From contig NC_088800.1 of the NCBI RefSeq assembly GCF_011386835.1, positions 25,224,572-25,288,571 on the forward strand: 64,000 nt of DNA, read 5' to 3'. The translations under genes were made by a program, and so were the position numbers. The notes below the pieces were generated by a model. The model did no database searches, was not told where the DNA came from, and saw nothing but the letters and a program-made list of their open reading frames with translations. This DNA is from Chrysemys picta bellii (taxonomy: Eukaryota; Chordata; Testudines; Emydidae). Below, piece by piece: positions 12,152 to 28,000 of this stretch; within the stretch, counting starts at the first letter, position 1; each line of letters begins with the position of its first letter.

Positions 12152-15100
12152 CTGGATTAAAAACAAGGTGTGAGAGAGAGGTTAATCAGCCTCTCTCAAA
12201 TAGATACATGAGCAGTGCTTGTTTAATTCCCCACCCCATTTGGCCGGAATGCCTACAATAGCACTAGCTGGGAGCAACAATCCGTGCCATCCTACAGGAG
12301 GAGAAAAAGGTATAGCCCCAATTCTCTCTCATGTTTTCTTCTACAGTACTAGATGAAATAATTCATTCAACCTAATCACAGATAATGGAGGCTGATTTTC
12401 ACTGGGGACCCTGTTTGTATTTTAAAGTTACATTTGTGTATCTATTTTCCCCTCCATGGATTTTCTTTCATGCAGCATGCTTATGGTTGCTGCAAATATT
12501 TTACCTGAAGAAGCATCAGAAATATGCAGCTGCATACCAGATTCTGGGCAAGCTTTTGGCTGGAAGTGTATTGGAATATGCATTTTAAACATAGCTATGG
12601 ACAGTCCCTATTTCTTGACTGTATGAGAGAACAGTACAAGTCATAATGATTCCATAAACATCAGTCAGAGAAGATCCCCTAGAAGTGTAAGCTGGCATGG
12701 TTGTCCTGTAGACTTTACTGTTATATGCTGCCTTTTATCCAAAGAGGGTGTGGTCAGAGCACAGTATTAGGAGCCACTGGCTCTGGAGTTCCAGTTCTAG
12801 CTTTACCTCAGAGTTCCCTTTGTACTTTGGATGAGTCATTTAATGTCTCACTTTCTGTTTTCCTTCTCTAAACACAGAGATAATACTACCTACTTACTTA
12901 GCACTCAGGTTAGTGGGAGGATTATTTAATTGACGTTTATAAAGTAAGTTTCAAATTTAGAACTATATCTGTGCATACAATTGTTATATGCAGTGCAGTC
13001 AGTTTTAGGTAAAACATAGCACCTGTTTAACATTAGAGAGCCACACTACACAACAGGTTAAGGGGCAGGAAACGAAGAATAACATCTCTATTTGCATTTA
13101 CAAGGAGACAGTATAACCTTCATCATTTAACACCAAGACACAGAAACCATCCCCTTAGAAGCTAAGCCCTTAGTAATGCATTTTAATAACCACAAGCCTA
13201 GCCATCCTTCCTTGCAACATCATGGGACTGTACCAGGCCTTTTGTGTTCACAATAATTTGGGTAGGTTACCTCCTCTGTTTTCTGCTTCTTAGAATCTTG
13301 GAAGAAGAGCCACCTTTTCTTGCAGCTGGTCTTTGAGATAGGACCATAACTGTTAATAATCAGATCAGTTCCCCCCTAAAATAGAGAGAGGGAAAGAGAG
13401 AGATAATCTTGCTTTATTAAATTAAAATGACATGAGTTTAAAAATAAACCACAGCACAACAATAATTACAGTACCACAAATACAGCAAAACATTTCAGCC
13501 ACCATTGCTTCTAGACATCTCCACCACTTTGAGCTAGCATCATTGATGGGTGTGTTGTCTGGTTCCTGCAAACACTCTTCAGATGAGCAGCTCCACTAAA
13601 GTCAGAGTACTGTGTGCTGAACATACATCGAGTCAATATGACAACATATGAAAGTAAGGATAACTCATGTTTGCCAGATTGGCCCCTTAGAACTGAAGTT
13701 TCACGGGGAAGGGACCATGTTTAATTATACATCTGCACAGTGGTGAGCATCCTGCCAGCACTCAAATGCGAATACATGCATTATTATACAACTTGACTCT
13801 AGTAAACCTGTGTCTATAAGATACATATAACCCAATGTGCTTTATCCATTAAAATATACAAAAAAGATATTGATGCACATTTTAGTACCTGCTCAGCATC
13901 ACACTCATTTAATGGTGCTGCTTAGAACATTTATGAGCCTGAATGGACTCAGGGCTCAGATTTTTGACAAGCCCTGTTTCCCCGTGCCTTGACTAGAACC
14001 CTCTGAGCCAGCAGAAGGATACTCTCAATAGTAGGCTCTTGGCCTGTGGAACATGTGTCTTCTGATGCTTGGCAATCTTCAGAGCACAGTGTAAGGCATA
14101 GGTATATGGGCAGACGTTTAGCTGAAATTTATGATGAATTTACTGGCAAATTAATGTTCCCATCAGACTGCAAAACTTGTGGTTGTCCTACCTCATGTGG
14201 ATTATTATTATTATTGATAAGCATTTATATTGCATATATCTTTAATGATGGGAGGCACTCAGGTGCTATTGCAATGGATACCATGGAAATATGTATATGC
14301 TGGAAGTGAATAAGGCTCACAGTACCTTAGCATCAACAAAGCTGTTTCCTACTATCATCGGCAATAAAGATTCTTCATTCTCTGCAATTCCTTCAGTACT
14401 CTTCCCCACCTCGTTCGCACTGGCTACTGAGATGCTGGTATGTGACAGCTGGTCAGTGCCTTGCTGCATAGTTTTAGGAGCAGACGTTTTCCTGTGCAAT
14501 ATTAAGCAGGAGTATAATTGGCCCATAGATGATACATATAATATCAAGACTAATGCTTTTCACTGAAGTTTTATTAGCCAAATAATACTATAAGTTCTTG
14601 ACCTTCAGCTTTTATTCGTGTGCTATTTCTAACTTATACAGAATTCAAATGCCATCATGTGCCTGAAAATCATATTCCCCCAGGAAATCACACTGCACCG
14701 TCTGTAAATGTATATATGGAGAGCATTTCTCATGATTGATTAGTAACATTATCCAGGGGGAGTAAACAATCAAGAATATCAGAGCAGTTCTGGAGCCCCA
14801 AGAAAGCTAAGGAGACCCTCTCATCATACTTATGCTCTGCTGGACAGATATTTTTTTAAATGTATGTTTAAGCTGAACTGAAAAGCTTTTTATTTTTAAA
14901 TAAAAGTAACTATTAAAAATCCCCAAATCCCAAAACCATGGGTTAAGACTTACTAATTACTAATGTATTATTCCCTTTCTTACCAGCCAAGACCCATGAG
15001 TTTGTGGTCTTTTGTATTCCCTCCAGAAATTAATGACATAGGGCCAGATGGTGACTTCCACTTGCATTGGTACAAGGGAGCTAAAGTCAGCAGAGTTGGA

Positions 15101-15971
15101 CTCCAATTTGAGGTTCCTCCTGCCCCAAGCTTACAGAAGCTCTTACGCAGGAATACTGTAGGGTTGAGGCTCTGTGGGCTGGCTGGGGCCAAGCAGGGGA
15201 GTAGTTGATAAATACCAAATATTCCTCTGAGTCTGGAGGGGAACCTGCCGGAGACTTAATGACATTTCAAGCAGCATTAACTCCCCTTCATGTCTTCTAC
15301 TGCTTCCACAGCAGAAGGGGCTTGGGTGAAGCAGGGAGGGTCAATGAAAGCACGGGATCTGAAGGAGATTCCTATCAGTGGTATGAACATGATGAAGTGA
15401 GGCTGAGAGCTTCAGAGTTCCCTCATCCAAAGCACTTGGACAGTACTCTGGTAAAGAAGCATCCCTGATAGTTTACATTCATACAGGAGCAGCTGAGAAT
15501 GGCTTATACAAAAGAGTTCATTTCTCCAGTAATAAAAGCATACCTGGCTTTGCTGCGGTAGATCAAAATCAGGATGCAGATAAGGATGCAGGTCAGGGCT
15601 ATGCAAACTCCTACAACAATGCCAGTCATTGATTTCTGGTCCAGGTGGTAATAGCCAGAATAAGCTGCAGCACAAAAGAACACATGGCATTTAAAGACTC
15701 ACTGAGTAGTATAGTTATCTCCTGTCTTTATATCTGGGAATCGATGGAGTCACAGCCACAATACCAACAAATTCTTCCTTTCAACATGACTTCTAGGCCT
15801 TTGCTATCATATATTTTCACATTGGTTTTGAAATAACTTGCACTGTATATAAATGGCTTGTGGATTTCTGAACATTTTCACCTGGGAGGGCTCAATATCA
15901 TGAGGGGTTTTTTGTTTATCACATTGCACCAAATCCTGGGAGCCTGTACTCTGTTTTTACTCACTAAACTA

Positions 15972-16014
<43 letters not shown>

Positions 16015-19000
16015 CGCGCACACGAGTATGAATAGTTGCCTGAATAGGGAAAAATTCAGTTTTTGGCCCACTATGTGTGACATTTCAGTCTAGAAACAAT
16101 AAAAGACAAAAAGTACACCTCTCTGAATAACTACTGCCCTGTCCTTATCTCTCTCACACTTACAGCTTTAGAAAAACCTTCCAAATCTTGATGACGACAC
16201 ACAGATAAATTCCACCTAATGACAGCAGAGGGTAACTTAAAATTCCATTCACATATGAAAAAATTACTAAGAGATATAGCTTAATTTTCACAAAGTATAT
16301 AATGGATACAGGCAGACGTTCACAAAAAGTACGGTAAGTGGGATGCCTTCTTTGGTAAGGACTGTTTACAGGTAGGTAATGACTCACAAAGTCTGCTCCA
16401 GGGCTGCCGGAATCCCAGGAAACAGAGGAAATTTTCACATATCTACTTAGGGAGCCATCTTGCCCCTCCTGGCTTCACCCTTGCAGGAGTTCTTATTAGT
16501 GTCATGGGATGAGTCATAGTATATCATGGGTCTTCATTACATTTTAAATGCCATAAGGGAGTGATCAGAGATTGAAAAAAATACAGACAGCTACAAAGTT
16601 GAAATTGATGGAACATTCTAAACCACATTCAAGACAAGAATGTGCATTTCAATCGTACGTTCTCTGTAGCTGGAAAAAAACTGAAACCAGCAACTATGCA
16701 GACTGGGACAAAAAACTCCGAAATGGTTTCAGTTAGAAAAAAGGTGCTGTAGTCATTACGGACAAAAAGGATGTGGCTTCTGCATAATCCAGGAAATGAG
16801 TATGGGATAAAAACAGTTACAGATCTTTTTCTTCTGGTACTTGACAATGACAGTAACTAACACATTTTTACTAACTTGTGGCATCTGCTGAATCTAATCG
16901 TTTAGGCCTTTGATTGGACTCCGAAGTCTCCTTTGGCAGGACTGCAAGCTCCACTGCATTTGAAAAAGGTCCTTCTCCCACCTCGTTGGATGCTGCTATT
17001 TGAACAATGTAGACATTTCCAGCCACCAGGTTCTCCAGCAAAGCCATGGTTATTGCTCCTATTCAAAGATTGTTTTAAAAAAAAGTTTAAGTTAGGCAAA
17101 CAATGCAGGGAATTTACCGGAAGTTAGCTAGCAGGGGCTAGATTCAGCCCCTTTCTTCCTCACAACCTTTGAATCTTGTGCAGAAAAGAGAATACAACCT
17201 TCATATTCTAACCATCAGATACAGGATTTGAAGTGAACAGTGATAATCCCTTCTCATTCTGTCTGTTGTATTCTCTCTGTACCGTATGGGTAAAGCACAC
17301 ACTGGTCATTTTGCTGTTACAGTAAAGACATGCTGATACAGTGCAGACCCAAGATTCTAGTACTGTCCACACAGAGTCAGCAAACTTAAACCTGACCCTA
17401 ACTGCATTTCAGTATGACAATATTTGCATTGTGATCCATGCTCCAGGAGCTTGCCCCCCTATATTCTGCGATGAGCTCCCAGATTACAGCTCCTTCTTCA
17501 CTGACATCATAATGCAAATGTGACACGGCATTGGGATGCAGGCAGCTGAACTGAAATACACAGAATTTTAGGTCGGTTTGGCAAAATGAACGAGACAGGT
17601 TTGGCCAGCATCGTACTGTAATTTTAAAATCAATTCAACCCTATTTAGTTCCAGCCAGGTTCATCTGATTATCATATACTCAAGCAGGACTACAAAGAAA
17701 AAGCTTAGAAAAAATGTCTCTCTCACATATGAAGGCAGGCAGAAACACAGATTATATAAGTGAACAGGACTCAGTCACGTAATACTTGCACAGGCAAAAC
17801 TCCTATCAGAGTCAATGAGAATTTTTCCTTACAATTCCAACTGCTTTTTAAAATGCCATAGAAATACATTTCTGTGTTTCTTCCTGCTATAGAAATATGT
17901 TATTTTTCTTTCCAAAATAGTGGCAGCTCCAGGACCTAATGCATCCCTGTGCTTCTCCATAGATTCCACTCACTTAGCTTTTCCATAAAAAACATCCATT
18001 AGCTAAAAGCATTTGAAGTTAAATGTAAGGTATCTGTAACCAAAGGGGCTGTAACCATCAAGGGTGAAAGGTTATTTTTCAATACTAGAGGCTCCTTCCA
18101 CCAGCTTCTTTTGAATCAGCTGCACTTCTAAAGCAACTAAGCAATTTGTGCTGATTTACTGCACACCAAGTGTGTAAAGGCTGTAACTTCTGATCCACTT
18201 CAAGTGAGTTTGGAAAAAGGGTTAGCGGGAAAAACAAACCAAGGAAGAAAGATTCTTCACATTGCAAATAAGCAACAAACTGCAGTAACGATTCAGACTC
18301 TGTTGTTGATGGCACGAGCTAGGTCAAATTAAGGATTTTTAAAATGTTGGTGAATGGATAATAATCCTCAGTGTTATTTGAAATGTACCCTTGAAATCTG
18401 AGCTGGGAAGAACTCTTAGATCTCTTGACATTTTGGAATCTTCTGCAGAAGGTTCGTTTGGGAATAAATTAGTACCAGGTGTTACATGTGACTAGCTGTT
18501 CTTGTCAAAATCAACATTAAAAATGCTACTACCTCAGCTTTCCTGCAAAGGGAGGAACATGGGACTATCATTGCATTTGCCCAAACTTCCTTTCATGCCC
18601 CCCTCAACCCGCTAGACTATTTAAATTTAGCCTTAAAAGAGCATAACAGCTTGTTTTAAAGTGTTAGAAACCTGAATTATTCCCTAATCCTCAAGCTTTA
18701 ACCTATCAATCAAATCTGTAAATCTGTTAATTAGCTTATGAGTTAAAATGGGTCCTTTAAGAAATTTAGCGCTGAGTGTCAGCGCATTTTTGGACACAAA
18801 TGATCTTAAGAATGGGATAACATGTTCAAACTTCCACTTCTAGTCAAAACTCACTGAAATCTCAGGTATTGGCTACATTTCAAGACCTCTTTAGTATCAA
18901 TCATCTTTTTACCGTTATTCTTCATAGCTGAATTGTTCTCTTTGGGCAGAAGTTGATGAATAATGTTCTACTACACAGAATTTCATGGAGAACTACCACC

Positions 19001-22000
19001 TTTCAAAATGTCTGCCATCGCCCAATATTCTCACTGGGACTGAGGACACAGCAGCTCTTAGTGAGTGGCTGTTTGTACAAAAGCATCTCTCTCCAATTGT
19101 TCTCAAAGGGGTTGTATGTCTCCATCTCCTGAAAGCATAGGGGGCATCCATCATTCCTGAAGTGCACTTGGCTTCACCCTCATTGAAAGTAATGGGACAT
19201 TGAAGCCATTCTGAAAAAGGGCAAATTCTTTGTGACTTTCCCTGAGGGATGGTCTTTAGACTCCAGAATCCAGCCTCTCCTGACAAATAAATTTTCATTT
19301 ATGAAAACAAAAATAATTAAGCCTAGATTTTTTTCCCTCAAAAGTTACCTATTGCACTACTCTGCCCTACAACTCCTTGGGTTTCCAATGCTTGTTTTAA
19401 GGATAATTACATCACTGGGGCACGTTATTTATCCTGATATGTATTCTGGCCTCCATTTTAATAGTTTTTCTGGGAATAATAGAAGCCTATTGTTTAGATG
19501 CAGCTCTTCAAAGAGCAAAAATCCTACTCTGTAAAAATGGCACCTTCTTACTCAGCAGATCTGCTTTCTGTTTATTCAGCGTCATCTCAGATTACTTTAG
19601 TGACAAAAATAAGCTTTATTTTTACTTTTTCTTCATGTTAGTACTGCAGAGCCAATACAGCTATACAAGAGAATGAGGTGGATTATATTCTGGCTCTTGT
19701 ATCATCAATATAATTAGTTAAATTCCAGTTGCAAAATCTTGACGACTGGGGATGAGAAGCCAGAAAGCTCGATGTTTGGAACCCAAATTGAGTTTGCATA
19801 GCTAACAGTCAGAATTATACAAAAAACATGGACTCCTGCAGTGTCATTTTTAAAGAGTCACTTTTCACAGTAGAGCAGCACTTTAGGAACTTGAGATCTG
19901 CAGGTGTGCACTTAAAAATGAAACCTCCACTATTATCATGACAGTGGAGCTATGTGGAGCTGATTAAGTATCATTGGATTTATGGAAAGTTTCAGTTCAT
20001 CGTACAAGCTGAATTGCAATGCACTGCAGAAGGCTTCTCTCCCCACTCATTTTGTTCTATTTACCAGCTTTAAATGTCTTTTCACCACAATCCAGTGAAT
20101 AAGTCTAAACTAAACACATCCAGAATTGTCATGGTATTGCCATGAATGTTAGCAGCCCTTTTTTCTTTTGTTGTTGATCACAAGACATTATGCTATTTTC
20201 AGTTCTCTTACAGTGGATTGCCACAGCTTTTCCAGCTCTAGCATTTATGATTATAGTTTACCTTCTCTGTGTAGCACTTGCCACTCTCCAGCAATCCAAG
20301 CTTTCCTAGATGCATAGAGGATAGTATAGCGAGTAACAACTGTTTCAGGACCATCAGGTGGCTTCCAGGAAACCAAAGCAGTATCATCTTCTATCAAAGT
20401 CACCTTCACTCCTAGCGGAGGGCCAGCTGGCGCTGGGAGGACAGTAACACAATATTATTAGGGTAAACACATTCATAAGCACTTAAATTACTCCAAAGGA
20501 AAAAGATGTGCAGATTCTAATACCATAGCAATGGCTATAGCTAAGTAGACAACTGGGCAAACACACACCAGTGTCCTCAAAAGACACTTTCTTTTCAGTT
20601 CAAATTTAGTCTACAGCTTAGATTTTGTAAAATCAAGCTTTTAAAAACATCTTATGATCATGATTTTCCTTTTCATTCAAATGGAGACAGTTGTTTATAA
20701 ACAAATTAACATTTCCCTTAGTGTGTGCCACTCAAATACTGCAGCACAGAGAAGGTGAAAGTGAAACTGACTTTACTACAGATTTTCATAGTCCAAGTTG
20801 ACAAATGCAAATGCGTAAACAAGCATCTCAAATAGTGAATAGGAAATTGGATTTTTAACATTGCTTTAGTTTTGATAGTTTCAGGTTTTGATAATACGGA
20901 TAAAGATTTTTTCCTCCCAAAATATATGATTTAAAAGTTGACAGTCTCCCTTTAACGTGATAATTTAAAGCTCTTATTTATGTTATTTTAATCCAAATGA
21001 TATTTATGGAGGAAGCAAGTTACATTTTATACTCCATTAACTGTGGATTTTCTCTCAGAATTCGTATACATTTTCTCAGCTGCAAAATAGCGAGGGTGTG
21101 CAGAAATGCAGTTAAAAGGACAAACCTAACAAACAGGAGCAATAGCAAAGCAACTGGGAGAAAGATGAAAGATAAAATTCACTTAACAAAAATCAAAACA
21201 GACTAGATGACAGTTTCCAGGCCCACTGACTTAGAAAACTTCCTTTTTAGTACAGTACTGTTATTGGCTAACCATACCCTACTGTTCTTACCTTCTGGAA
21301 GTGTAGTATGGTAAACTACTGGACTCCAGGGACTAGACAACAGATCCACATGCAGTCGAACTGCAAACTCATACTTGGTTTTTGGTTCTAGACCTTGAAC
21401 CAACATGTGAGTTTCCGACCTATACAAAAGAATTAATAAAAGATATTTAATACTAAGGGTAGCTGATGGTTTCAAATCCAGAAGAGATCCCTTGGGCACT
21501 AATATGCAATTCACCCCTGTGCAGAGGACTAGTGCAAGGCTTGTGGACCAGTTAAACCTATTTTGAGTTGTCCACCAGTGACTGTCACTCGGGGTATTTA
21601 GGTCACAGTTTATTAATCTTTAGAAGTTGGTCACAAAATTAATGAGAAATTTGGATCTGCTTTGACTCTTTGGGGGCCATATTCTGCTCTCAGTGATACG
21701 TGGTTTAATTGTAATGTACCTGACTAGCAGTACTGACATCAGGGGAGTAATCCTGAATTTACACTGGCATTACAAAGCACAGAATCTGCCTCTGGCCATT
21801 TATTTACTCTCCCGTGTACTGTTTGCATCTTCTGTGCAAGCTTTATTTGAAATTTTTTATTTTTATTTTTTATTTCCTATACACCTGTGGAATACTTTAT
21901 TATTAATTAACACAATCAAAATACTTAGCACTGACAGAAGTTTTCATTGTCTAAGTCCTTTACAAGCATTAACAAAGCCTTACAGCACCCCTGTGAAAGC

Positions 22001-25000
22001 AGGTAAATATTAACCCCATTTTACAAATGGGAAAATTGAGGCAGAGAGGTTATGGCTCAAATGCCATAAGTGATCTCTAATTTTGGATGCCCTTCTTGAG
22101 ACATACAGAGCTAGATTTCCAGGCATCCTGAGCATCCACAACTCCAGCTGAAGTTAAGCAGAGTTGTGGGTACTTAACACCACTGAAAATCAGCCAACAT
22201 CTCAAATCAGGCACCAAAACTAAAGAAAAATTTGGGATCAAGGTCATAGAGGGGTATGTCAGAACCACAAGTAGGACTTGATCCTGCCAGTGATGCAAAG
22301 GGCAGCCCTATCACGTGGGATCCACAAAAGTGCTGAGCACAGCTTGATCCTGCTGGTACAGATCCCTAGTTGTGCTCAGAGTGGAGTGTGTTACACATAC
22401 ACATCTCTCACAGAGTCCATAAGCATCTGGCTCTGCAGAAGCAGGCAGAGGGAGTGTGGTGCCACACCCGCTGCACACATGCAATCCAGGTGGCAGCAGG
22501 TGAATAGAGATGTCTCTCTCTCTCACCAAATTCCCCTATGCCTATCAGCTGCAACTATAGGGGCCATATGCACAGACATGGACTAGGCAGGGACTTGGCT
22601 ATTTCTTGATGAGCCCCATGGCCCCAAACACAGGCAGCCTTAATGGAGTAGCAGCATGTTGGAATGCTGGCCAGCCCATGCTGTGTGCCCATCTCAACCA
22701 GCTGGAGAAGTGACCCCAGACAGACTCCCCCTCCCTGTACAGTTGCAGAGCCATGCGTTCCTCTGATGCTTGTGCTGCCTCTCCATGGGAACTTGTTCCC
22801 TGCCACACAGGCAGGCTTTGGATTCTGCACCACTCCGCACTTCAGGGCTCAGTGCACTCAGTGGCACGCTGAGATCAAGTTATGTAGTTTAATCCTGGGA
22901 TTAGATCATTTGACCATGTCCTATCTTTGCCAAGTTTATCTGTAAATAGCACATCATTTTTAACACTCTTCCAGTTTCGCTTTTCTTCGGACAAAGAAGA
23001 GCTCAGAGATACATTAAACTTCCATCACATCATTGACAAGCAACTCAACATTCGTGTCCTCATTCCATGACCCAGCTACACTGTGGAGCAGGGCTGGAAT
23101 TGAACACCTCAGCCTCAGTGAAGAGAAAGTGGCAGGGAGGAGACCCAGTCTGTCAACAAAGGTGAAGAACTATGGTGTTCTAATAGCACCTCCTAAGAAT
23201 CAGAACTGGCAGAAGCCTGGGAAAAGTACCTTCCTTGCAGCTGGAGAGAAATATTACAGTAAGCGGTAATCACAGATGAGACAGTAAAGAGGATGGATCT
23301 GGGGAACCAAGAATAACTTGCAGAACTGTACATACGTTTGAAGGTAGAGCACCAAAGAGGCATTCTGTAGCCCCACAGGATTACAGCGAATGGTGTAGTT
23401 AATGACTTGTGCAGAGGTAAATGCAGGCCTTCCCCAGTGGAGGTAGATAGAAGATGAAGTATTAGCTTTGGCATATAGGTGGTGGGGTGGTGGTGGAGGA
23501 GGAACCATACGATCACGGACAGCTGTTTAAACAAAGAGAAGCAAGATTTGTTTCATGAACTCTTTAAAAATGTTGGCAGATTAGATAAATCTGAGTAGAT
23601 AAATTTGGATCCAGATCTGATATTTCCCAAGGGTAGACAGTGCTCAGGGGTTTGGTTCAGACTGTTACATGATTTCTAGCAAAAACTAGCACCACATCAA
23701 GAGATCAGTCCCTTTAGTCTAATTAAAAATGGGGATAAAACATCAGCAGGAACAGTGGAAATATCTCTGAAAAATCATTGACGGGGTGCAGGGACTAACT
23801 AGAACGACAAAGGAAGGAAGTGCGGCTTGCTATTTATCTTGCTTTTCCCAGTTATATTTCATGTTTTATAAGTACAACAGAAGACTGTTGCTAAATGGTG
23901 CTTGGGGAGGATTCGGGGGATCTGTAGTTGTCACAAATTCTGTGATTTTTAAAAAGGTTTTATAAATTGATATTTTATTAGATTATAAACACAGACATGC
24001 AGGGCTGCTAAGGATCCTGAACTTCTTGGCTGTTACTAGAATGGATAATGCAGCTTCAGCACTTACAGACACATCCTGGAGTACTGACTGTTTGGTCCGC
24101 CTGGTAACCTTCTTCCATGCTATTATATGCCAATAGCCTTACATGGTACTTTCTTCTGGGATCTGCACAGATAGAAAAGGAATAATTAGATTACAAATGA
24201 AGAATACAGATTTTCAAATTTCTACAGAAACACTAGGATGCTGCTGCGATCAGTTTGATCCTATTACAATTCTGGTTCAAAACTTGCTCACTGGAATCAG
24301 AGATTAACTCCAATCTTGCTCCCATTGGCCTAAACCAGCGTTATATCATAGACTTCAGAGGAGTGGAATGAATCTCAATTTCCTTCCACGGCAGTGGCTC
24401 ACTTTTGTGGCTGTAATGCTGGATTTTACTGAACATTATTCAGTGCATAGAAATAACATTCAGAATATAAAGTAGGGTATTGGAGTAGAGAGTGTAGAAT
24501 GAGTTCCAGATACTGAGATTTGTTTCTGGAGATACAGGATGGAGTGAGATGGGACAAAGACAGGAGGGTGGGTGGGACAGGAATCAACCAAGAAACAGGC
24601 AGAAATGATATGGCCATTGGCCTCCAGAGTTTATACAGTGAATACAATAATGCTAATTAATACATCTTATGACTTATAATACTATCTTTTAGGTGTTTTC
24701 TTTAAAGCTGATTCTGGCTTGCTTAATGGGTCACTGTCTACTTGATTTAAAAACTAATCGTCTCAAAAAAAAACACTTCTGTTTTCTAATACAGCTCCCT
24801 TTATGTCCTAATTTAAAAAAAAATCCTTTAAACATTTTGTTCTAAGGGTTTTCTGCTTCCCTGGTGGGTTTTAGATGGATCTTTTGGGTAGGTCTAAGAG
24901 TAATCCTACCAAACATGCTTAGGCCTTTTCTTTCTAGCCTTTGAAAATCTTCACCAAAGTAAACAAACTAAAAAAAGAGAGAGAAAAAGTGTATTTTTTT

Positions 25001-28000
25001 CTTCTAATCTCTCAGGTTTTTTTTAAATTTGTTTGATATTTGCAACAAGAGTGTACATAAAGTTTTCAGATTGATTTTCAAGTTGATAAGTAAGGAGTAA
25101 ATTTTCTGCTACTGCTACATAAACTCTCCATTGCTATTGCTGGAATTCTTATAGTGTTATAGCATTGGGAGATGTGTTAGGATGTTTTCCTGTGTTATTG
25201 TTCGTGGATACAGGATCTATTTCCTTCCAAGAAGATTTAAGTTAAAACGGAAATTACAAGAGTGTGTTGGCCTTGTCTGGTATTTTCTTCATCCTAAAAT
25301 GACTGCATTGTAATTTTATTCTTTCTGAAATTAAACTTCTTTTCTGTTTAAACTAGTATTTAATGCAGCCCATCTCAGACAATTCGAGTGGACTTAATTC
25401 AGTGACATTTCTTAAAACACATATGACCCTTTGTTTAAGTTAAATCCTTAGCTCCCTCTGCAGGTCCTCTGCATTTCTAGTACCATCTTAACAAAAACTT
25501 GTTAACTTGAAAATTATTAACTTATTATGGAAGTGTCACAATCTGTATTTTGTGAAATGCTTTCATGATGGTTTTGAAATAAATGAATATATTGACATAG
25601 GCAGATTCATATACTCCAACAGTATCTAGGAGGGATTAAAGAAAAACAACAACTTTTAATGGGATTTTGTTGGGTAGGTAATGCTGCAAGTGAAGACTTT
25701 GTTTTAATTATTTTTTGTTACCAAATTTAATACAAATGATTTCATGATTTTAAGTTGTCAGTGAAAGAGTTTGTTTGGATTTAAATTCTCCTCTGCTGTG
25801 TTTTAAACAAACTTTGCAGCAAATAAGTGCATATGAGAATCAAAAAGTGAAATTGAACAATATGTTTTCACTGTCCAAGCAGAATATAATGCTACAAGTA
25901 AACAACAAATGATAAAAGGAAAATTATTTTTAAACATTTTGTCAGTGTTAAATAATAAAGTGTTGTAGTAGCACAGGTAAGGAATACTGATTATATTTTT
26001 TTAACCTGAAAATATATCTTTATAAATCTATTAAGTCAAGTGCTATTAGTCCACAGACTACAATTAGAAAGGCAGATTCAGATACCTAGATTGATCTCAA
26101 GGAAAAAATAAAAGAAAATATGTCTGGATGGGTTTTAAAACTGGAAATTTCAGCAGAATGTCAAGATATCATGGCTGTCTCCCAAGTAACTAAAGGAAAT
26201 GAGAAAAACATCTGAGCATTTGAAAAACCGAAAATGAGAGCAAGATGAACATCCGAAGTACCCAAAAGTTGAGATATACCAAATCCTAACTATTAAAACT
26301 TCTTGGCACTGAAAAATTAGGTTGGGAATCTCATAAAAATGGGATCTTATTCCTTCCAGGGCTTCCTGCTTGGCCAGAAACACCATCACATGGTATTTGG
26401 GCTCCTCTGCTTCTAGCTGAGAGATCTAAGAAAACTTTATTTTTTAACTTACATTTAGTTATAAGAACTTCTTTCAACATCCCAGAGAATGATTTTTGTG
26501 GTGAGGTTTGGAGGAGTTGTTTTTCATTTATTATTTGAATTGAATTCTCCCATCCTTTCTTAGCAAAATCCGGAATTCAAATACTACTTAGCAGGCCTTT
26601 AAAGAGACACCATATAGCCAAGTGGTATTCAACTGACCAAGTTTCACAGTCTATCCTTTTCTTTATAAGTTCCTCCAGAGGAGACCCCTGCTGCATTTCC
26701 GCAAGACACAGGATGACAGACATGACAATCTATCATCCTGCAGAGCACTTTCAAAAACGCCTTGTGGCCTTTGAAAGTGGTCACCCAGAACTGATCATCT
26801 TCACTGTGCAATGAAGAATAGCTAAAGCCTAATGTCCTGCTGAGCTGAATGAGCCTGTGAGGTCTGTTTATACTCACTGCTTTTTTCTTAACCTGAATTC
26901 CTCATTAACACTTGATAAGACTTGGGGAGTGGAGGGAGAATTTCACTGCCAAAAGTCAATAAAGTAATTTTTTAAAAACATCTTCCCGTCACACTATTTT
27001 TAATCAGACTTTTTGAAATAAAAGCATCTGCATTAGTCTGCATCAAGTACAAAATTTAATATAATTGCTCTTACTCTGGCATAACATGAAAAGCTTCAAA
27101 GACCGATCACATAAAGAACATTAACTTTATATATAAACACAAGCAATCTGCTCCTTTTCAACACAAGAAGCTCTCTGAATTGTCTTTACTGCTTAAAAGC
27201 AAAGTTCTTTAAATAACGAATCTGCTACACTTGAGACAGCATGGTTCAATTCCTAGCTAGGTTGCCTAGATCAAAAATTGAATCCATAATCCTTGTAGAG
27301 AGTTTACTAAGCTGCCATGCCTTGCTGCATTTCACAAGACTCTAGGTTTCATGGCTGAGAAAGCACATATTGGCGTTATAGCCTGTTACTACTAAAGGGT
27401 GCTGCACTATGTACTGGACTGAAACAACCTAAAAATAGTGGAGATCAAAAAGGACAAAAGGACAAAAAAAGGATGTAAGAGGAACTGTACTGGACAGCCA
27501 AAGAAAACAATATAAAATCACAAATTACTCTCATAATATTGGTACAATATCCAATTCAAAGGATATCTGCAAAAGATATATTGGTCAAGACTTTACCATA
27601 TGCAAAACAAAGTCACCAATACCTACAAATCTGTCTCGAGCTCAGATAAATCAGGAAAAGGAATTTTCACAATCTATTTTATGAAGGGGAAAGAAGATAT
27701 TTTTGTTTTGAAATAGCTTGTATTTAGAATATGAAGGGCATTATTTGTTGGATTGATTTACTGGCTTGAGATATGATTTATTCCTAGGTGGCAATCCCAA
27801 TACAGACTTGGCATAAACACTTTTATCTTACAGTTCATCAACTGGATCAAACAGTCTTTCTCTAAAGCCAGGCATATCCTTGGAGAGAAAACAAACTTAA
27901 GGGGCTTCCTTATCTTTATCCAGTATAGGTATCCTGAACAGTTTCAACATAAATCACTGATAAAAGATTGGTGATGTCATGCCCACCTTGGGGTCTGACA

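Larger units (their letters stand above)
21420..23335 (-). other. PRTG: PRTG intron (phase 2)
   Basis: GT-AG intron inside an FNIII repeat. It contains the palindromic repeat at 21674-21790, a MIR-like fragment near 22010-22072 (ccccattttacaaatggg), and old repeat-like sequence at about 22085-22400. Small frames at 22278-22945 have no support. Confidence 0.8.

Noticed and set aside
15412..15690. 92-residue minus frame over the PRTG transmembrane exon
   Set aside because: It is a shifted frame of the real exon at 15544-15664.
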